Assembly (NCBI GenBank): GCA_041671505.1
Contig: JBAZBK010000004.1
Location: 124,001 to 188,000 of the forward strand
Length of the DNA stretch: 64,000 nt
Direction: 5' to 3'
From: JACPDH01 sp041671505
GTDB lineage: Bacteria > Acidobacteriota > Thermoanaerobaculia > Gp7-AA8
The notes under the pieces were generated by a model. It was not told where the DNA came from. It made no database searches and worked only from the letters and a program-made list of their open reading frames with translations. Each line of letters opens with the position of its first letter. The first letter of the stretch is position 1. A program made the translations under genes and the position numbers. Below, in pieces: positions 53,498 to 62,049 of this stretch.

Positions 53498-53559
53498 GAA
53501 AAATGAAAAAACGCACGGGCGAGAATCGCCACGGCGCCGCCGTGTCGACTCTCCCCGTG
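53498..53559 (-). terminator. Terminator-like hairpin with U-run between rpsK and rpsD
   Basis: On the minus strand, an outer arm starting CACGGG (53559) pairs with GCCCGTG (ending 53514), enclosing a perfect inner stem CACGGC-GGC-GCCGTG. It is followed by GCGTTTTTTCATTTTTCCC. This has the form of an intrinsic terminator or attenuator inside the alpha operon, 95 bases before the uS4 start. It would lower rpsD-rpoA-rplQ expression relative to upstream genes, or an rpsD-proximal promoter may lie between. Confidence 0.6.
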
Positions 53560-53577
53560 AAAACAAACTTGCAGTCG

Positions 53578-53994
53578 TCAGACGCGGCGCCGTTTCGGCG
53601 GCCGGCATCCGTTGTGCGGAATCGGAGTGACGTCCTTGATCGACTTGATATCGAGACCGCTGGCTGCGAGCGCACGGATCGCCGACTCACGCCCGGCGCC
53701 GGGACCCTTGACCCGGACGTCGACCGAGCGGACGCCATGCTCCACCGCCAGCTGCGCGGCGTTCTGCGCGGCCATCTGCGCGGCGAACGGCGTCCCCTTG
53801 CGCGAGCCCTTAAACCCGATCCGTCCCGCGCTCGACCACGAAAGGATGTTTCCCATCGGGTCGGTAATCGCGACGATCGTGTTGTTGAAGGACGCGGAAA
53901 TTGCCGCCAGTCCGTGCGGGACGTTCTTCTTTTCCTTCTTCTTGCCGCCCGCGCGGCGTGTCGCGGCCCCGGTCTTCGGTGCTGGTTTTGCCAT
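53578..53994 (-). CDS. rpsK: 30S ribosomal protein uS11
   Basis: uS11 lines the mRNA path on the small-subunit platform. The 138-residue protein has the signature ATRRAGGKKKEKKNVPHG, then SFNNTIVAITDPMGN, FKGSRKGTPFAAQMAA and the C-terminal PIPHNGCRPPKRRRV. It begins 28 bases after rpsM. A short Lys-rich N-terminus (KPAPKTGAATRRAGGKKKEK) is within the normal range. Confidence 0.98.
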   Translation of the reverse strand: MAKPAPKTGAATRRAGGKKKEKKNVPHGLAAISASFNNTIVAITDPMGNILSWSSAGRIGFKGSRKGTPFAAQMAAQNAAQLAVEHGVRSVDVRVKGPGAGRESAIRALAASGLDIKSIKDVTPIPHNGCRPPKRRRV

Positions 53995-54022
53995 AGCTTC
54001 TAGTTCCTCGTGCTAACCCGAA

Positions 54023-54406
54023 TTACTTCTTGGTCGCCTTCTTCTTGCCCGCGACGGCGCCCTTGCGGGGACCCTTGCGCGTGCGTGCGTTCGTGTGAGT
54101 GCGCTGGCCGTGGACCGGAAGGCCCCTGCGATGACGCACGCCGCGGTAGCAGCCGATCTCAACCAGCCGCTTGATGTCGAGCCCGACGTTCTTCCGGAGA
54201 TCACCCTCCACGTCGCCCTGCTCGGTGATGATCTGCCGGATCTTGCGGACGTCGTCCTCCGTCAGATCCTTCACTCGCGTGTTCGGATCCACCGCAGCCT
54301 GCGAGAGGATCTTGTTCGATCGCGTGCGCCCGATCCCGAAAATATAGGTCAGGCCGATTTCCACGCGCTTGTTCAGGGGAAGGTCAATACCAGAAATACG
54401 TGCCAC
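54023..54406 (-). CDS. rpsM: 30S ribosomal protein uS13
   Basis: uS13 in the 30S head contacts P-site tRNA and the 50S subunit. The 127-residue protein starts MARISGIDLPLNKRVEIGLT and ends in the usual basic tail (RGLPVHGQRTHTNARTRKG, then KKKATKK). It lies between rpmJ and rpsK, the normal order. Confidence 0.98.
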   Translation of the reverse strand: MARISGIDLPLNKRVEIGLTYIFGIGRTRSNKILSQAAVDPNTRVKDLTEDDVRKIRQIITEQGDVEGDLRKNVGLDIKRLVEIGCYRGVRHRRGLPVHGQRTHTNARTRKGPRKGAVAGKKKATKK

Positions 54407-54451
54407 GAAAAATCCTCCGCTATGACTCGATGCTTGCGCTATGCGAAATCG

Positions 54452-54565
54452 TTAGCCCTGCCGCTGCTTGTGCTTGGGAACTTCGCAGATGATGCGAATG
54501 ACTCCCTCGCGGCGAACGAGCTTGCACTTCGGGCAAATTCTCTTGACTGATGAACGAACCTTCAT
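54452..54565 (-). CDS. rpmJ: 50S ribosomal protein bL36
   Basis: A 37-residue protein, MKVRSSVKRICPKCKLV at its start and PKHKQRQG at its end. The zinc ligands C11, C14, C27 and H32 are all present, so this is the zinc-binding form. It fits exactly between infA and rpsM, as in most bacteria. It was read directly from the sequence since it is so short. Confidence 0.96.
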   Translation of the reverse strand: MKVRSSVKRICPKCKLVRREGVIRIICEVPKHKQRQG

Positions 54566-54577
54566 GACTTACCTCGG

Positions 54578-54796
54578 TTACTTGTATCGGTAAACGATTC
54601 TTCCTCGGGTCAGATCGTACGGCGAAAGCTCCACGAGCACCTTGTCCCCGGGAAGGATGCGGATGAAGTGCTTCCTCATCTTCCCCGAGATGTGAGCCAG
54701 GACCTTGTGCTTGTTCTCCAGCTCCACCTGAAACATCGCGTTCGGCAGGGTTTCGAGAACCGTTGCCATTACTTCAATCGCGTCTTCCTTCGCCAT
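54578..54796 (-). CDS. infA: Translation initiation factor IF-1
   Basis: IF-1 is the OB-fold factor that blocks the A site during initiation. The 72-residue protein has MAKEDAIEVMATVLETLPNA, HISGKMRKHFIRILPGDKV and ends LTRGRIVYRYK. Length and sequence are typical. It lies between map and rpmJ. Confidence 0.98.
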   Translation of the reverse strand: MAKEDAIEVMATVLETLPNAMFQVELENKHKVLAHISGKMRKHFIRILPGDKVLVELSPYDLTRGRIVYRYK

Positions 54797-54819
54797 ACCT
54801 CTCCAAAACTCTGACTACT

Positions 54820-55662
54820 TCAGCGCGTCCCGAGGGACGCGTCTTCCGCTCGCGGCAGGCCGAGAACTCTCGGCCCGTCAGCAGTGATTGCGATCGAGTG
54901 TTCGAAGTGCGCCGCGAGAGCGCCGTCGAGCGTTCGTGCCGTCCAACCATCCCGGTCGGTGCGCACGTCCTGAACCATCCCGTCGCGTGACTTGTCGAGC
55001 CTCTGCTGCAGCTTCTCGCCGATCGTGCAGACCATCGGCTCCACTGCGAGCACCATACCTTCCTTCAACTCCAGACCCCTGCCGCGCACGCCAAAGTTGT
55101 GCACCTGCGGCTCTTCGTGCATCCGGCGCCCGATTCCATGTCCCACAAAGTTACGGATGACGTGAAATCCGTTCGCCTCGGCATGTTCCTGAACCGCCGC
55201 CCCGATGTCGCCCAGCCGGTTGCCCGGCTTCATTTCGGCGATCGCGAGATCGAGGCACTCCTTCGTCGTCCGAACCAGCTTTTCGGCCTCCTCGCTCACT
55301 TCGCCGACCGCCACCGTAATGGCACCGTCACCGACGAAGCCGTCGAGGATCGCTCCGAAGTCGATTCCGACGATGTCGCCATCACGGAGTCGCTCGCGAT
55401 TCGGGATTCCGTGCACGATCACGTCGTTCACGGACGTGCAGACGACAGCCGGATAAGGAGGCAACCCCATCGGGGCATACCCCTTGAACGGGCTCTTCGC
55501 TCCGCGCTTCGCAAGCTCCTCCTCGGCAACTGCATTGAGTTGAGCCGTCGTGGCTCCGGGCCGGATCATCTGACGCAGGATCTCGAGGATCTCCAGGACC
55601 ACGCGGTTCGCGCGGTCCATGATCTCCAGCTCCTCAGCCGATTTGAGTACCGGTCCCCTCAT
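54820..55662 (-). CDS. map: Methionine aminopeptidase, type I
   Basis: It removes the initiator methionine from new proteins, using two metal ions. The 280-residue protein has metal ligands in GIDFGAILDGFVGDGAI (two Asp), HGIGRRMHEEP (His), a Glu in AVEPM and a Glu in HFEHSIAIT. A polar insertion of about 15 residues (LQQRLDKSRDGMVQD) lies between GEK and DGWTA, making it slightly longer than the E. coli enzyme. Its ATG side overlaps adk by four bases. Confidence 0.96.
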   Translation of the reverse strand: MRGPVLKSAEELEIMDRANRVVLEILEILRQMIRPGATTAQLNAVAEEELAKRGAKSPFKGYAPMGLPPYPAVVCTSVNDVIVHGIPNRERLRDGDIVGIDFGAILDGFVGDGAITVAVGEVSEEAEKLVRTTKECLDLAIAEMKPGNRLGDIGAAVQEHAEANGFHVIRNFVGHGIGRRMHEEPQVHNFGVRGRGLELKEGMVLAVEPMVCTIGEKLQQRLDKSRDGMVQDVRTDRDGWTARTLDGALAAHFEHSIAITADGPRVLGLPRAEDASLGTR

Positions 55663-56303
55663 GCGCCCAAGGATCGCATCACTCGTTCAAAGACCACGTC
55701 GACGGCAGCGTTGCCGTCAACTTCCTTAAGCTGACCTTTGGCCCGGTAGTACTCCGCAACCGGCGCCGTCTGCGCGTGGTACGCCGCAAGGCGCTTGACC
55801 ACGGCAGTTTCATTATCGTCAGGTCGACCCACCAGAGCCGCCCCGCACTTGTCACACACTCCCTCCGCTCTGGGAGGAAGATTTTCGAGGTGGTAGACCG
55901 CCCCGCACGCCCCGCAAGACCGCCGGAGCGTGATGCGATTGACAATCAGGGCGTCCGGGACCAGCAACATGACAACCGAGAGGTCCCCTCCCCCATTCCC
56001 CCCGAGAATGGCGCCGAGTTTCTCGGCCTGAACCACCGTGCGAGGGAAGCCGTCGAGGAGAAACCCACCCTTCGCGTCGGGTTGGTTGAGCCGTTCCCGG
56101 ATGATCCCGATCATCAGATCGTCCGGAACGAGTCCGCCGGCAGCCATGATCGGCTCAGCCTCGAGGCCGAGCGCGGTCTTGTTCCGCACCGCCTCGCGGA
56201 GGATATCCCCCGTCGAGATGTGCGGAATCGCGAAGCGGTCGGACACCTGCTTGGCCTGTGTCCCTTTACCGCTTCCTGGCGGACCGACGAGAATGACTCG
56301 CAC
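55659..56303 (-). CDS. adk: Adenylate kinase (zinc LID form)
   Basis: Adenylate kinase interconverts ATP + AMP and 2 ADP. The 214-residue protein has the P-loop GPPGSGKGT (7-15), STGDILR, the LDGFPRT AMP-binding segment, and a long LID with four cysteines C130, C133, C150 and C153, which probably bind a structural zinc ion. It is placed between secY and map, as in many bacteria. Confidence 0.97.
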   Translation of the reverse strand: MRVILVGPPGSGKGTQAKQVSDRFAIPHISTGDILREAVRNKTALGLEAEPIMAAGGLVPDDLMIGIIRERLNQPDAKGGFLLDGFPRTVVQAEKLGAILGGNGGGDLSVVMLLVPDALIVNRITLRRSCGACGAVYHLENLPPRAEGVCDKCGAALVGRPDDNETAVVKRLAAYHAQTAPVAEYYRAKGQLKEVDGNAAVDVVFERVMRSLGA

Positions 56304-56322
56304 GGGCTTAACCTTCCTGCGC

Positions 56323-57729
56323 TCAGCCGCGGCGACCGCGGAGGCGCGTTCCCTTCATGAAGCCGTCGTAATGCCGCATCACGAGCTGAGACTCGATCTG
56401 CTGAAGCGTATCCATCGCCACGCCGACGACGATCAGGAGCGACGTTCCACCGAAGTAGAACTGGAAGCCCATGCCCGCCGTGACCCAGGTCGGAAGCGCG
56501 CGGTCGAGCGAGCCGCCGATGAACGGCAGCTGCGCCACGTGAAATCCGGTGATCAGGAACTCGGGAAGCACGCAGACCGCGGCGAGGTAGAGCGACCCCA
56601 CCGCCGTGATCCGGGTGAGAACCCGATCGATATAGTCGGCGGTCTTCTTTCCAGGGCGGATGCCCGGGATGAAGCCGCCGTACTTCCTCATGTTGTCCGA
56701 CACGTCAACCGGATTGAAGACGATCGACGTGTAGAAGAACGAGAAGAAAACGATGCCGAGAACCTGGAGCACGTAGTAGAGCGGCTCGCCCATTCCGATC
56801 TGCTTGGCGATCGCCTGCGCCCAGGGCTGCTGGATCATCTGCGCGATCGTCTGCGGGAAGACCAGCACCGACGACGCGAAGATGACCGGGATGACGCCCG
56901 CCGTATTGACACGGAGCGGCAGGTACGTGCTCGAGCCGCCGTAGACCTTGCGGCCGACCACGCGCTTGGCGTACTGCACCGGGATGCGGCGCTGCGCCCG
57001 CTCCATGAATACCACGAACGCGACGACGCCTACCATGAAGACGGCGAGGATGACCACGGCGAAGATGTTTCGTTCGCCGGTTCGCAGGTCCTCGATCAGT
57101 CCGAGGGTCGCCTGCGGCAGTCCGACCACGATGCCGGCAAAAATGATCAGCGAGATGCCGTTGCCGATGCCGCGCTCGGAGATCTGCTCGCCGAGCCACA
57201 TGACGAAAATCGTGCCGGCCGTCAACGTGAGAACCGTCATCAGAGGGAACCCGAGGCCCCAGAGAGAATCCTGCACCGCTACCGGAACGAGAGGGGCACC
57301 GCCCGGGGCAGCCTGCGAGCGGAGCCAGAAGGCCATGCCGAGCGACTGGATGATCGACAGAGCGATCGTGCCGTAGCGGGTGTACTGGTTGATCTTTCTC
57401 CGCCCGAGCTCACCTTCCTTCGAGAGCTTCTCGAGGTAAGGCCAGACGACGGTAAGGAGCTGGAGGATGATCGATGCCGAAATGTACGGCATGATCCCGA
57501 GCGCGAAGATCGACAGACGTCGCAGCGCGCCGCCGGAAAACAGGTTCAAGAACCCGAACACCCCGGTCTGCATGGCGCCGAAGAACTCATTCAGCGCCTG
57601 GGCGTCGATTCCCGGCGTCGGAACGTGCGAGCCGAGGCGATAGATCGCCAGCATCCCCAGCGTGAAGAGAATTCTCTTCCGCAGGTCGGGAATCGCGAAG
57701 ATGTTCCGAAACGTGTCGACTACGTTCAC
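56323..57729 (-). CDS. secY: Protein translocase subunit SecY
   Basis: SecY is the central channel of the SecYEG translocon in the inner membrane. The 468-residue protein has ten membrane segments, the start DTFRNIFAIPDLRKRILFTL, the plug/TM2a region (LFSGGALRRLSIFALGIMPY), and the conserved ERGIGNGISLIIFAGIV and the C-terminal GGTSLLIVVGVAMDTLQQIE. It overlaps rplO by four bases (ATGA). Confidence 0.98.
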   Translation of the reverse strand: MNVVDTFRNIFAIPDLRKRILFTLGMLAIYRLGSHVPTPGIDAQALNEFFGAMQTGVFGFLNLFSGGALRRLSIFALGIMPYISASIILQLLTVVWPYLEKLSKEGELGRRKINQYTRYGTIALSIIQSLGMAFWLRSQAAPGGAPLVPVAVQDSLWGLGFPLMTVLTLTAGTIFVMWLGEQISERGIGNGISLIIFAGIVVGLPQATLGLIEDLRTGERNIFAVVILAVFMVGVVAFVVFMERAQRRIPVQYAKRVVGRKVYGGSSTYLPLRVNTAGVIPVIFASSVLVFPQTIAQMIQQPWAQAIAKQIGMGEPLYYVLQVLGIVFFSFFYTSIVFNPVDVSDNMRKYGGFIPGIRPGKKTADYIDRVLTRITAVGSLYLAAVCVLPEFLITGFHVAQLPFIGGSLDRALPTWVTAGMGFQFYFGGTSLLIVVGVAMDTLQQIESQLVMRHYDGFMKGTRLRGRRG

Positions 57730-58169
57730 TTGATCTCCTGGCAGGTACCGCCGGCTGCTTCGATCTTCGACTTGGCGCTATCGGAGAACTTATCGGCGTG
57801 AACGGTGAACTTCTTCTTGATGTCACCGTTGCCGAGAACCTTCACGCGCTTACGTCCGCGGATGAGGCCCGCCTTGCGGAGCGCGTCGTTGTCGACCGTG
57901 GCGCCGGCCTCGAACGCCTTCTCGAGATCGGCGACGTTGACGACCGAGTACTCGACCCGGAAGATGTTGGTGAATCCGCGCTTCGGCACGCGGCGGTGGA
58001 GCGGCATCTGGCCACCCTCGAAGCCGAGCATGCGCGAGTAACCGGAACGCGACTTCTGTCCCTTCTCTCCGCGGCTCGACATCTTTCCGTGGCCCGATCC
58101 CTGGCCGCGACCGACGCGCTTACGCGCGTGACGCGATCCCTTCTTCGGTTTCAGATTGTTCAGTTCCAT
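57726..58169 (-). CDS. rplO: 50S ribosomal protein uL15
   Basis: The 147-residue protein starts MELNNLKPKKGSRHARKRVG, continues GRGQGSGHGKMSSRGEKGQK and has FEGGQMPLHRRVPKRGF, all standard for uL15, a late assembly protein of the large subunit. It lies between rpmD and secY. Confidence 0.98.
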   Translation of the reverse strand: MELNNLKPKKGSRHARKRVGRGQGSGHGKMSSRGEKGQKSRSGYSRMLGFEGGQMPLHRRVPKRGFTNIFRVEYSVVNVADLEKAFEAGATVDNDALRKAGLIRGRKRVKVLGNGDIKKKFTVHADKFSDSAKSKIEAAGGTCQEIK

Positions 58170-58221
58170 AGTCGACCTCTCTCGTCGCTGGATGAGGGAA
58201 CGGCGTGCCGTCCCCTTCTCG

Positions 58222-58422
58222 TCACTGCTCGATCACGCGCACCAGGTGCGGGATCTTGGCGATCATGCCGCGCGTCGACGGCGTGTCGATGCGCTCGGCG
58301 ACCTGGTGCATCTTGTTCAGGCCGAGGGCCCGCAGCGTCTCGCGCATGTCGCGCGTGCAGCCGATGCCGCTGCCGATCTGCTGGATCTTGATCTTCTTCG
58401 CGCTGTCCTGCTTGCTCATCAT
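58222..58422 (-). CDS. rpmD: 50S ribosomal protein uL30
   Basis: A 66-residue uL30 (KIKIQQIGSGIGCTRDMRET, ALGLNKMHQVAERIDTPSTR, GMIAKIPHLVRVI). The ATG overlaps the rpsE stop by four bases. The position between rpsE and rplO is canonical. Confidence 0.97.
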   Translation of the reverse strand: MMSKQDSAKKIKIQQIGSGIGCTRDMRETLRALGLNKMHQVAERIDTPSTRGMIAKIPHLVRVIEQ

Positions 58423-58967
58423 TCAGCCTCGCTGGAGGAGTCGGCCGCCTCGGCCGCCTGGCCACGGAGCGCTTCGAACTGCGCGCGGCTCCGGAGCTGA
58501 CGGAGCGCCTCGAAGGTCGCCTTGACCACATTGTGAGGATTCGCCGTGCCGAGCGACTTCGTCAGGATGTTCTGGATGCCCGCCGATTCGAGAATCGCGC
58601 GCACCGGACCACCGGCGATGACGCCCGTACCTTCGGAGGCCGGCTTGAGCAGTACGCGCCCTGCGCCGTAACGTCCGATCGTCGCGTGCGGGATCGTCGT
58701 GCCGTCGAGCGACACGGGGATCATATTGCGCTTGGCGATCTCGATTCCCTTCTTGATCGCGGCCGGAACTTCCTTGGCCTTACCCGAGCCGAAACCGACG
58801 CGGCCGTGACCGTCGCCCACGACGACGAGGGCGCTGAAACTGAAGTTCTTACCGCCTTTGACGACCTTCGTGACGCGGTTGATGTGAACGACCTTGTCGA
58901 TCAGACCCGACTCGCTCCGTTCGGCATCACGACGATCCATTCCGCGGCTTGACTGACCTTGACGCAC
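58419..58967 (-). CDS. rpsE: 30S ribosomal protein uS5
   Basis: uS5 takes part in decoding accuracy and mRNA unwinding at the entry site. The 182-residue protein has VVHINRVTKVVKGGKNFSF, the GDGHGRVGFGSGKAKEVPAA loop and the C-terminal GTANPHNVVKATFEAL. The start is GTG 58967 with GGAGG four bases upstream; an ATG at codon 10 is possible. The C-terminus carries a short acidic tail (EAADSSSEAE). Confidence 0.97.
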   Translation of the reverse strand: MRQGQSSRGMDRRDAERSESGLIDKVVHINRVTKVVKGGKNFSFSALVVVGDGHGRVGFGSGKAKEVPAAIKKGIEIAKRNMIPVSLDGTTIPHATIGRYGAGRVLLKPASEGTGVIAGGPVRAILESAGIQNILTKSLGTANPHNVVKATFEALRQLRSRAQFEALRGQAAEAADSSSEAE

Positions 58968-59010
58968 GTTGCCTCCGAATCCTTAACTCAGCCTGGCGTT
59001 GGCCAGACAG

Positions 59011-59376
59011 CTAGAAAACCAAACCCTTAGAACGCGCTGCTTCGGCGAGCGCCTTGATCTTGCCGTGGTACTGGTAGCCGCCTCGATCGAACACGACCTT
59101 CGTCAGCCCCTTTTCCTTCATTCGCTCGGCGATCAGCTCGCCGACGGCAGCCGCCGCCTTTGTGTTTGCGCCGCTCACCTTTCCACGCAGCCCCTTCTCG
59201 AGGCTCGACGCCGACGCGACCGTGGTTCCCGTCGCATCGTCGATCACCTGCACGTAGATGTACTTCAGGCTCTTGAACACCGCGAGGCGCGGACGCTCCG
59301 CGCTTCCCGAAACCTTGCCGCGGATTCGCTCGCGAATCCTCTCTCGTGCTTCAACTCTTGCCTTGGCGCGATCCAT
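59011..59376 (-). CDS. rplR: 50S ribosomal protein uL18
   Basis: uL18 binds 5S rRNA. The start chosen is ATG 59376 (MDRAKARVEARERIRER), eight bases after GGAGG; ATG 59382 and a longer frame exist but fit the ribosome-binding site less well. The 121-residue product has RPRLAVFKSLKYIYVQVIDD and ends RGGYQYHGKIKALAEAARSK plus GLVF, standard for the family. Confidence 0.97.
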   Translation of the reverse strand: MDRAKARVEARERIRERIRGKVSGSAERPRLAVFKSLKYIYVQVIDDATGTTVASASSLEKGLRGKVSGANTKAAAAVGELIAERMKEKGLTKVVFDRGGYQYHGKIKALAEAARSKGLVF

Positions 59377-59428
59377 CTTCATGTCCTCCGGCCGACGCAA
59401 ATAGCCGGCCTCGTCGTTTCAGCCGCGA

Positions 59429-59989
59429 TTACTTCCCGGCCGCCTTGCCGGCCTTGCGGCGGATCACTTCTTCCATGTACTTGATGCCCTTGCCCTTGTA
59501 GGGATCGGGCTCGCGGAGCGATCGGATCTCGGCCGCGGTCTGCCCCACCTTCTGCTTGTCGACGCCGGTGATGTTCACCTGCACCTGGGCGCTGCTGCCG
59601 ACCTTGGCCTTCTCGATCACGATGTCAATCCCTTCCGGGATCTTGAAGTTGATCGGATGCGAGTAACCGAGCTGGAAGACGACCTCGCGGCCCTTGACCT
59701 CGGCGCGGTAGCCAACGCCGATTACTTCGAGCTCGCGGCGGAACCCTTCCGACACGCCCTTGATCCCGTTTGCGAGAAGAGCGCGCACGAGCCCGTGATT
59801 GGCGCGCGACTGCCGCTCCTCGTCCTTGCGGGCGAGGGTGATCGTGCCGTTGTCGACGTCCATCGAGATTCCCTCGACGAGCGGCGTCTTGACCTGGCCT
59901 TTCGGCCCCTTGACGATGATCTCCGAGCCGTCGAGCCGGACTTCGACTCCCTTCGGCAGACTGATCGGCTTTTTACCTACGCGCGACAT
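59429..59989 (-). CDS. rplF: 50S ribosomal protein uL6
   Basis: A 186-residue uL6 (MSRVGKKPISLPKGVEVRLD, then GYRAEVKGREVVFQLGYSHP, and PDPYKGKGIKYMEEVIRRK near the C-terminus). It binds 23S rRNA near the factor-binding site. AGGAGG precedes the ATG. Canonical position between rpsH and rplR. Confidence 0.98.
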   Translation of the reverse strand: MSRVGKKPISLPKGVEVRLDGSEIIVKGPKGQVKTPLVEGISMDVDNGTITLARKDEERQSRANHGLVRALLANGIKGVSEGFRRELEVIGVGYRAEVKGREVVFQLGYSHPINFKIPEGIDIVIEKAKVGSSAQVQVNITGVDKQKVGQTAAEIRSLREPDPYKGKGIKYMEEVIRRKAGKAAGK

Positions 59990-59998
59990 CGGTTCCTC

Positions 59999-60397
59999 CT
60001 ACCAGACCTGGCAGAGCACTTCGCCGCCGATGCCGGTCTTCGCGGCCTCGTCGCCGGAGAGGACTCCGCGAGACGTCGAGACGATCGACAGACCGAGGCC
60101 GCCGAGCGGGCGGGGAATCTCGGTCTTGGCACGGTAGACCCGCCGACCCGGGCGCGAAATGCGCTCGATGCCGTGAATCGCGGGCTCGCCGTCCTGGGCG
60201 TACTTCAGGGAGATACGGATGACCCCCTGAAGGCCCTCGTCGACCTTCTTGTAATTGCTGATGAAGCCCTGCTCCTTGAGGATTCGGGCAATCTCGACCT
60301 TCAGGTTGGACGCGGGAACGTCCACGCGGTCGTGACGGGACTGGATCGCGTTTCGGATCCGGGAAAGCATGTCCGCAATGGGATCGGTCATCGACAT
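59999..60397 (-). CDS. rpsH: 30S ribosomal protein uS8
   Basis: uS8 binds the central domain of 16S rRNA and often represses the spc operon. The start chosen is ATG 60397 (MSMTDPIADMLSRIRNA), with GGAGG ten bases upstream; the ATG two codons later is also possible. The 132-residue product ends with IVSTSRGVLSGDEAAKTGIG and GEVLCQVW, the conserved C-terminus. Confidence 0.97.
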   Translation of the reverse strand: MSMTDPIADMLSRIRNAIQSRHDRVDVPASNLKVEIARILKEQGFISNYKKVDEGLQGVIRISLKYAQDGEPAIHGIERISRPGRRVYRAKTEIPRPLGGLGLSIVSTSRGVLSGDEAAKTGIGGEVLCQVW

Positions 60398-60450
60398 CTC
60401 TCGTATTCCTCCGCCATGCTGCAGAGCAGCAGTGGCTCGTGTTTGCGTAC

Positions 60451-60636
60451 TTACCAGCTCGCCTTCGTCACGCCCGGGAGATAGCCCTCGAGCGCCATCT
60501 TGCGGAAGCAGATCCTGCACAGCTGGAACTTGCGCAGGACTCCGCGCGGCCGACCGCACGTTTTGCAGCGGCGGACGGTCCGGGACGAGAACTTCGGCTG
60601 CCTCAGCGCCTTGACGATCATCGAAGTCTTAGCCAT
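60451..60636 (-). CDS. rpsN: 30S ribosomal protein uS14, type Z
   Basis: A 61-residue zinc-binding uS14. The four cysteines C24, C27, C40 and C43 (RRCKTCGRP, LCRICFRKM) are intact and the C-terminus is GYLPGVTKASW. This short zinc form is the only uS14 seen in the block. Confidence 0.97.
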   Translation of the reverse strand: MAKTSMIVKALRQPKFSSRTVRRCKTCGRPRGVLRKFQLCRICFRKMALEGYLPGVTKASW

Positions 60637-60668
60637 TTGATTCCTTGCTCCTCGCGACTCTCTTCAAA

Positions 60669-61211
60669 TCAGCGGCCGATGAACGGCATGCCGAGCTCAC
60701 GGAGGAGCGCGCGCGCCTGTTCGTCGTTCTTCGCCGTGGTGACGATGGTGATGTTCATTCCCTTCGACTTGTCGACCTTCGAGTAGTCGATCTCGGGGAA
60801 GATCAGGTGATCGCGGACGCCGAGCGTGTAGTTGCCACGACCGTCGAAGGCGCGGGTCGGCACGCCGCGGAAGTCACGGACGCGCGGGAGCGCGATGTTC
60901 ATGAGCCGATCGAGGAACTCGTACATGCGCGCGCCGCGAAGCGTGACGCGGGCGCCGATGGCGACCCCTTCACGCAGCTTGAAGTTCGCGATCGACTTCT
61001 TCGCCTTCGTGACGACGGCGCGCTGGCCGGCGATCGACGTAAGCTCTTCGACGGCCACGTCGATGATCTTCGAGTTCGAGACGGCCTCGCCGAGGCCCAT
61101 GTTGAGCACGATCTTCTCGATGCGCGGCACGGCCATCGGATTGGTGATCCCGAATTCCTTCCGGATCTTGTCCGCGACCTCTTTCGTATATACGTCCTTG
61201 AGTCTGGCCAT
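60669..61211 (-). CDS. rplE: 50S ribosomal protein uL5
   Basis: uL5 binds 5S rRNA and contacts the small subunit. The 180-residue protein has RIEKIVLNMGLGEAV, GQRAVVTKAKKSIANFKLRE and the GMNITIVTTAKNDEQARALL C-terminal segment. It sits between rplX and rpsN. Confidence 0.98.
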   Translation of the reverse strand: MARLKDVYTKEVADKIRKEFGITNPMAVPRIEKIVLNMGLGEAVSNSKIIDVAVEELTSIAGQRAVVTKAKKSIANFKLREGVAIGARVTLRGARMYEFLDRLMNIALPRVRDFRGVPTRAFDGRGNYTLGVRDHLIFPEIDYSKVDKSKGMNITIVTTAKNDEQARALLRELGMPFIGR

Positions 61212-61269
61212 TTCGTTTCCTCTTTGTCGATCCGCGAGTAGGATCAGTCGGCGCGCAGCGCGCCTCTAT

Positions 61270-61629
61270 CTAGTTGCTGAACTCCGTCTTGCACTTGCGG
61301 CAGACCCGGACCGAGCCCTTCTCGGTCGGCTTGCGCCCGAGACGGGCAGGCTCCGAGCAGCTCGGGCAGATCACCTGGAGATTCGAGAGCTTGATCGGAG
61401 CCTCGCGCTCCAGAATTCCGCCCTTGATATTGCGCTGCGGGTTCGCCTTCGTGTGCTTCTTGATGAAGTTCACGCGCTCGACCACTGCCGCGCTCTTGGT
61501 CGGGATCACGCGCAGCACTTTGCCGCGTTTGCCGCGATCCTTGCCCGAGATCACGAGCACTTCGTCGTTCTTCTTGACGTGAACCTTCGAGGTCGTCGGG
61601 GTGTCTTTGAGTTTGGTCGTCTTATACAT
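61270..61629 (-). CDS. rplX: 50S ribosomal protein uL24 with C-terminal zinc ribbon
   Basis: uL24 is an early 23S rRNA-binding assembly protein. The 119-residue product has the KOW motif (VLVISGKDRGKRGKVLRVIP) and a C-terminal cysteine pair set C88, C91, C110 and C113 (ICPSC, VCRKCKTEF), which probably binds zinc. Canonical position between rplN and rplE. Confidence 0.97.
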   Translation of the reverse strand: MYKTTKLKDTPTTSKVHVKKNDEVLVISGKDRGKRGKVLRVIPTKSAAVVERVNFIKKHTKANPQRNIKGGILEREAPIKLSNLQVICPSCSEPARLGRKPTEKGSVRVCRKCKTEFSN

Positions 61630-61637
61630 GGTTTACC

Positions 61638-62009
61638 TCAGATGACCTCGGGAGCGAGCGAGATGATCTTCATGAACTTCCGCTCGCGCAGCTCGCGCGC
61701 AACGGGGCCGAACACGCGTGTTCCGACCGGCTCGTTGTCGTCCTTGATCAGCACCGCGGCGTTGTCGTCGAACTTGATGTACGACCCGTCGCGACGGCGC
61801 GTCTCCTTGACCGTCCGGACGATGACCGCTTTCACGACCGCGCCCTTCTTGACCGTGCCGTCCGGAGCGGCCTCTTTGACCGACGCAGTGATGATGTCGC
61901 CGATCCGGGCGTATTTGCCCTTGGTCGATCCGCCGATCATCTTGATGCAGGCGATCTTCTTCGCGCCCGTGTTGTCGGCGACAGTGAGAATGGTACGCAT
62001 CTGAATCAT
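61638..62009 (-). CDS. rplN: 50S ribosomal protein uL14
   Basis: A 123-residue uL14 starting MIQMRTILTVADNTGAKKI, with RRRDGSYIKFDDNAAVLI and GTRVFGPVARELRERKFMKI at the conserved positions. It lies at the subunit interface. AGGAG precedes the ATG at 62009. Confidence 0.98.
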   Translation of the reverse strand: MIQMRTILTVADNTGAKKIACIKMIGGSTKGKYARIGDIITASVKEAAPDGTVKKGAVVKAVIVRTVKETRRRDGSYIKFDDNAAVLIKDDNEPVGTRVFGPVARELRERKFMKIISLAPEVI

Positions 62010-62049
62010 GGCTAGCTCCTCGCGACCCCGCTATCAGTCGATCCGCGGC

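Noticed and set aside
56038..57801. A 587-codon plus-strand frame opposite secY
   Set aside because: secY is certain; the opposite frame has only charged low-information sequence.
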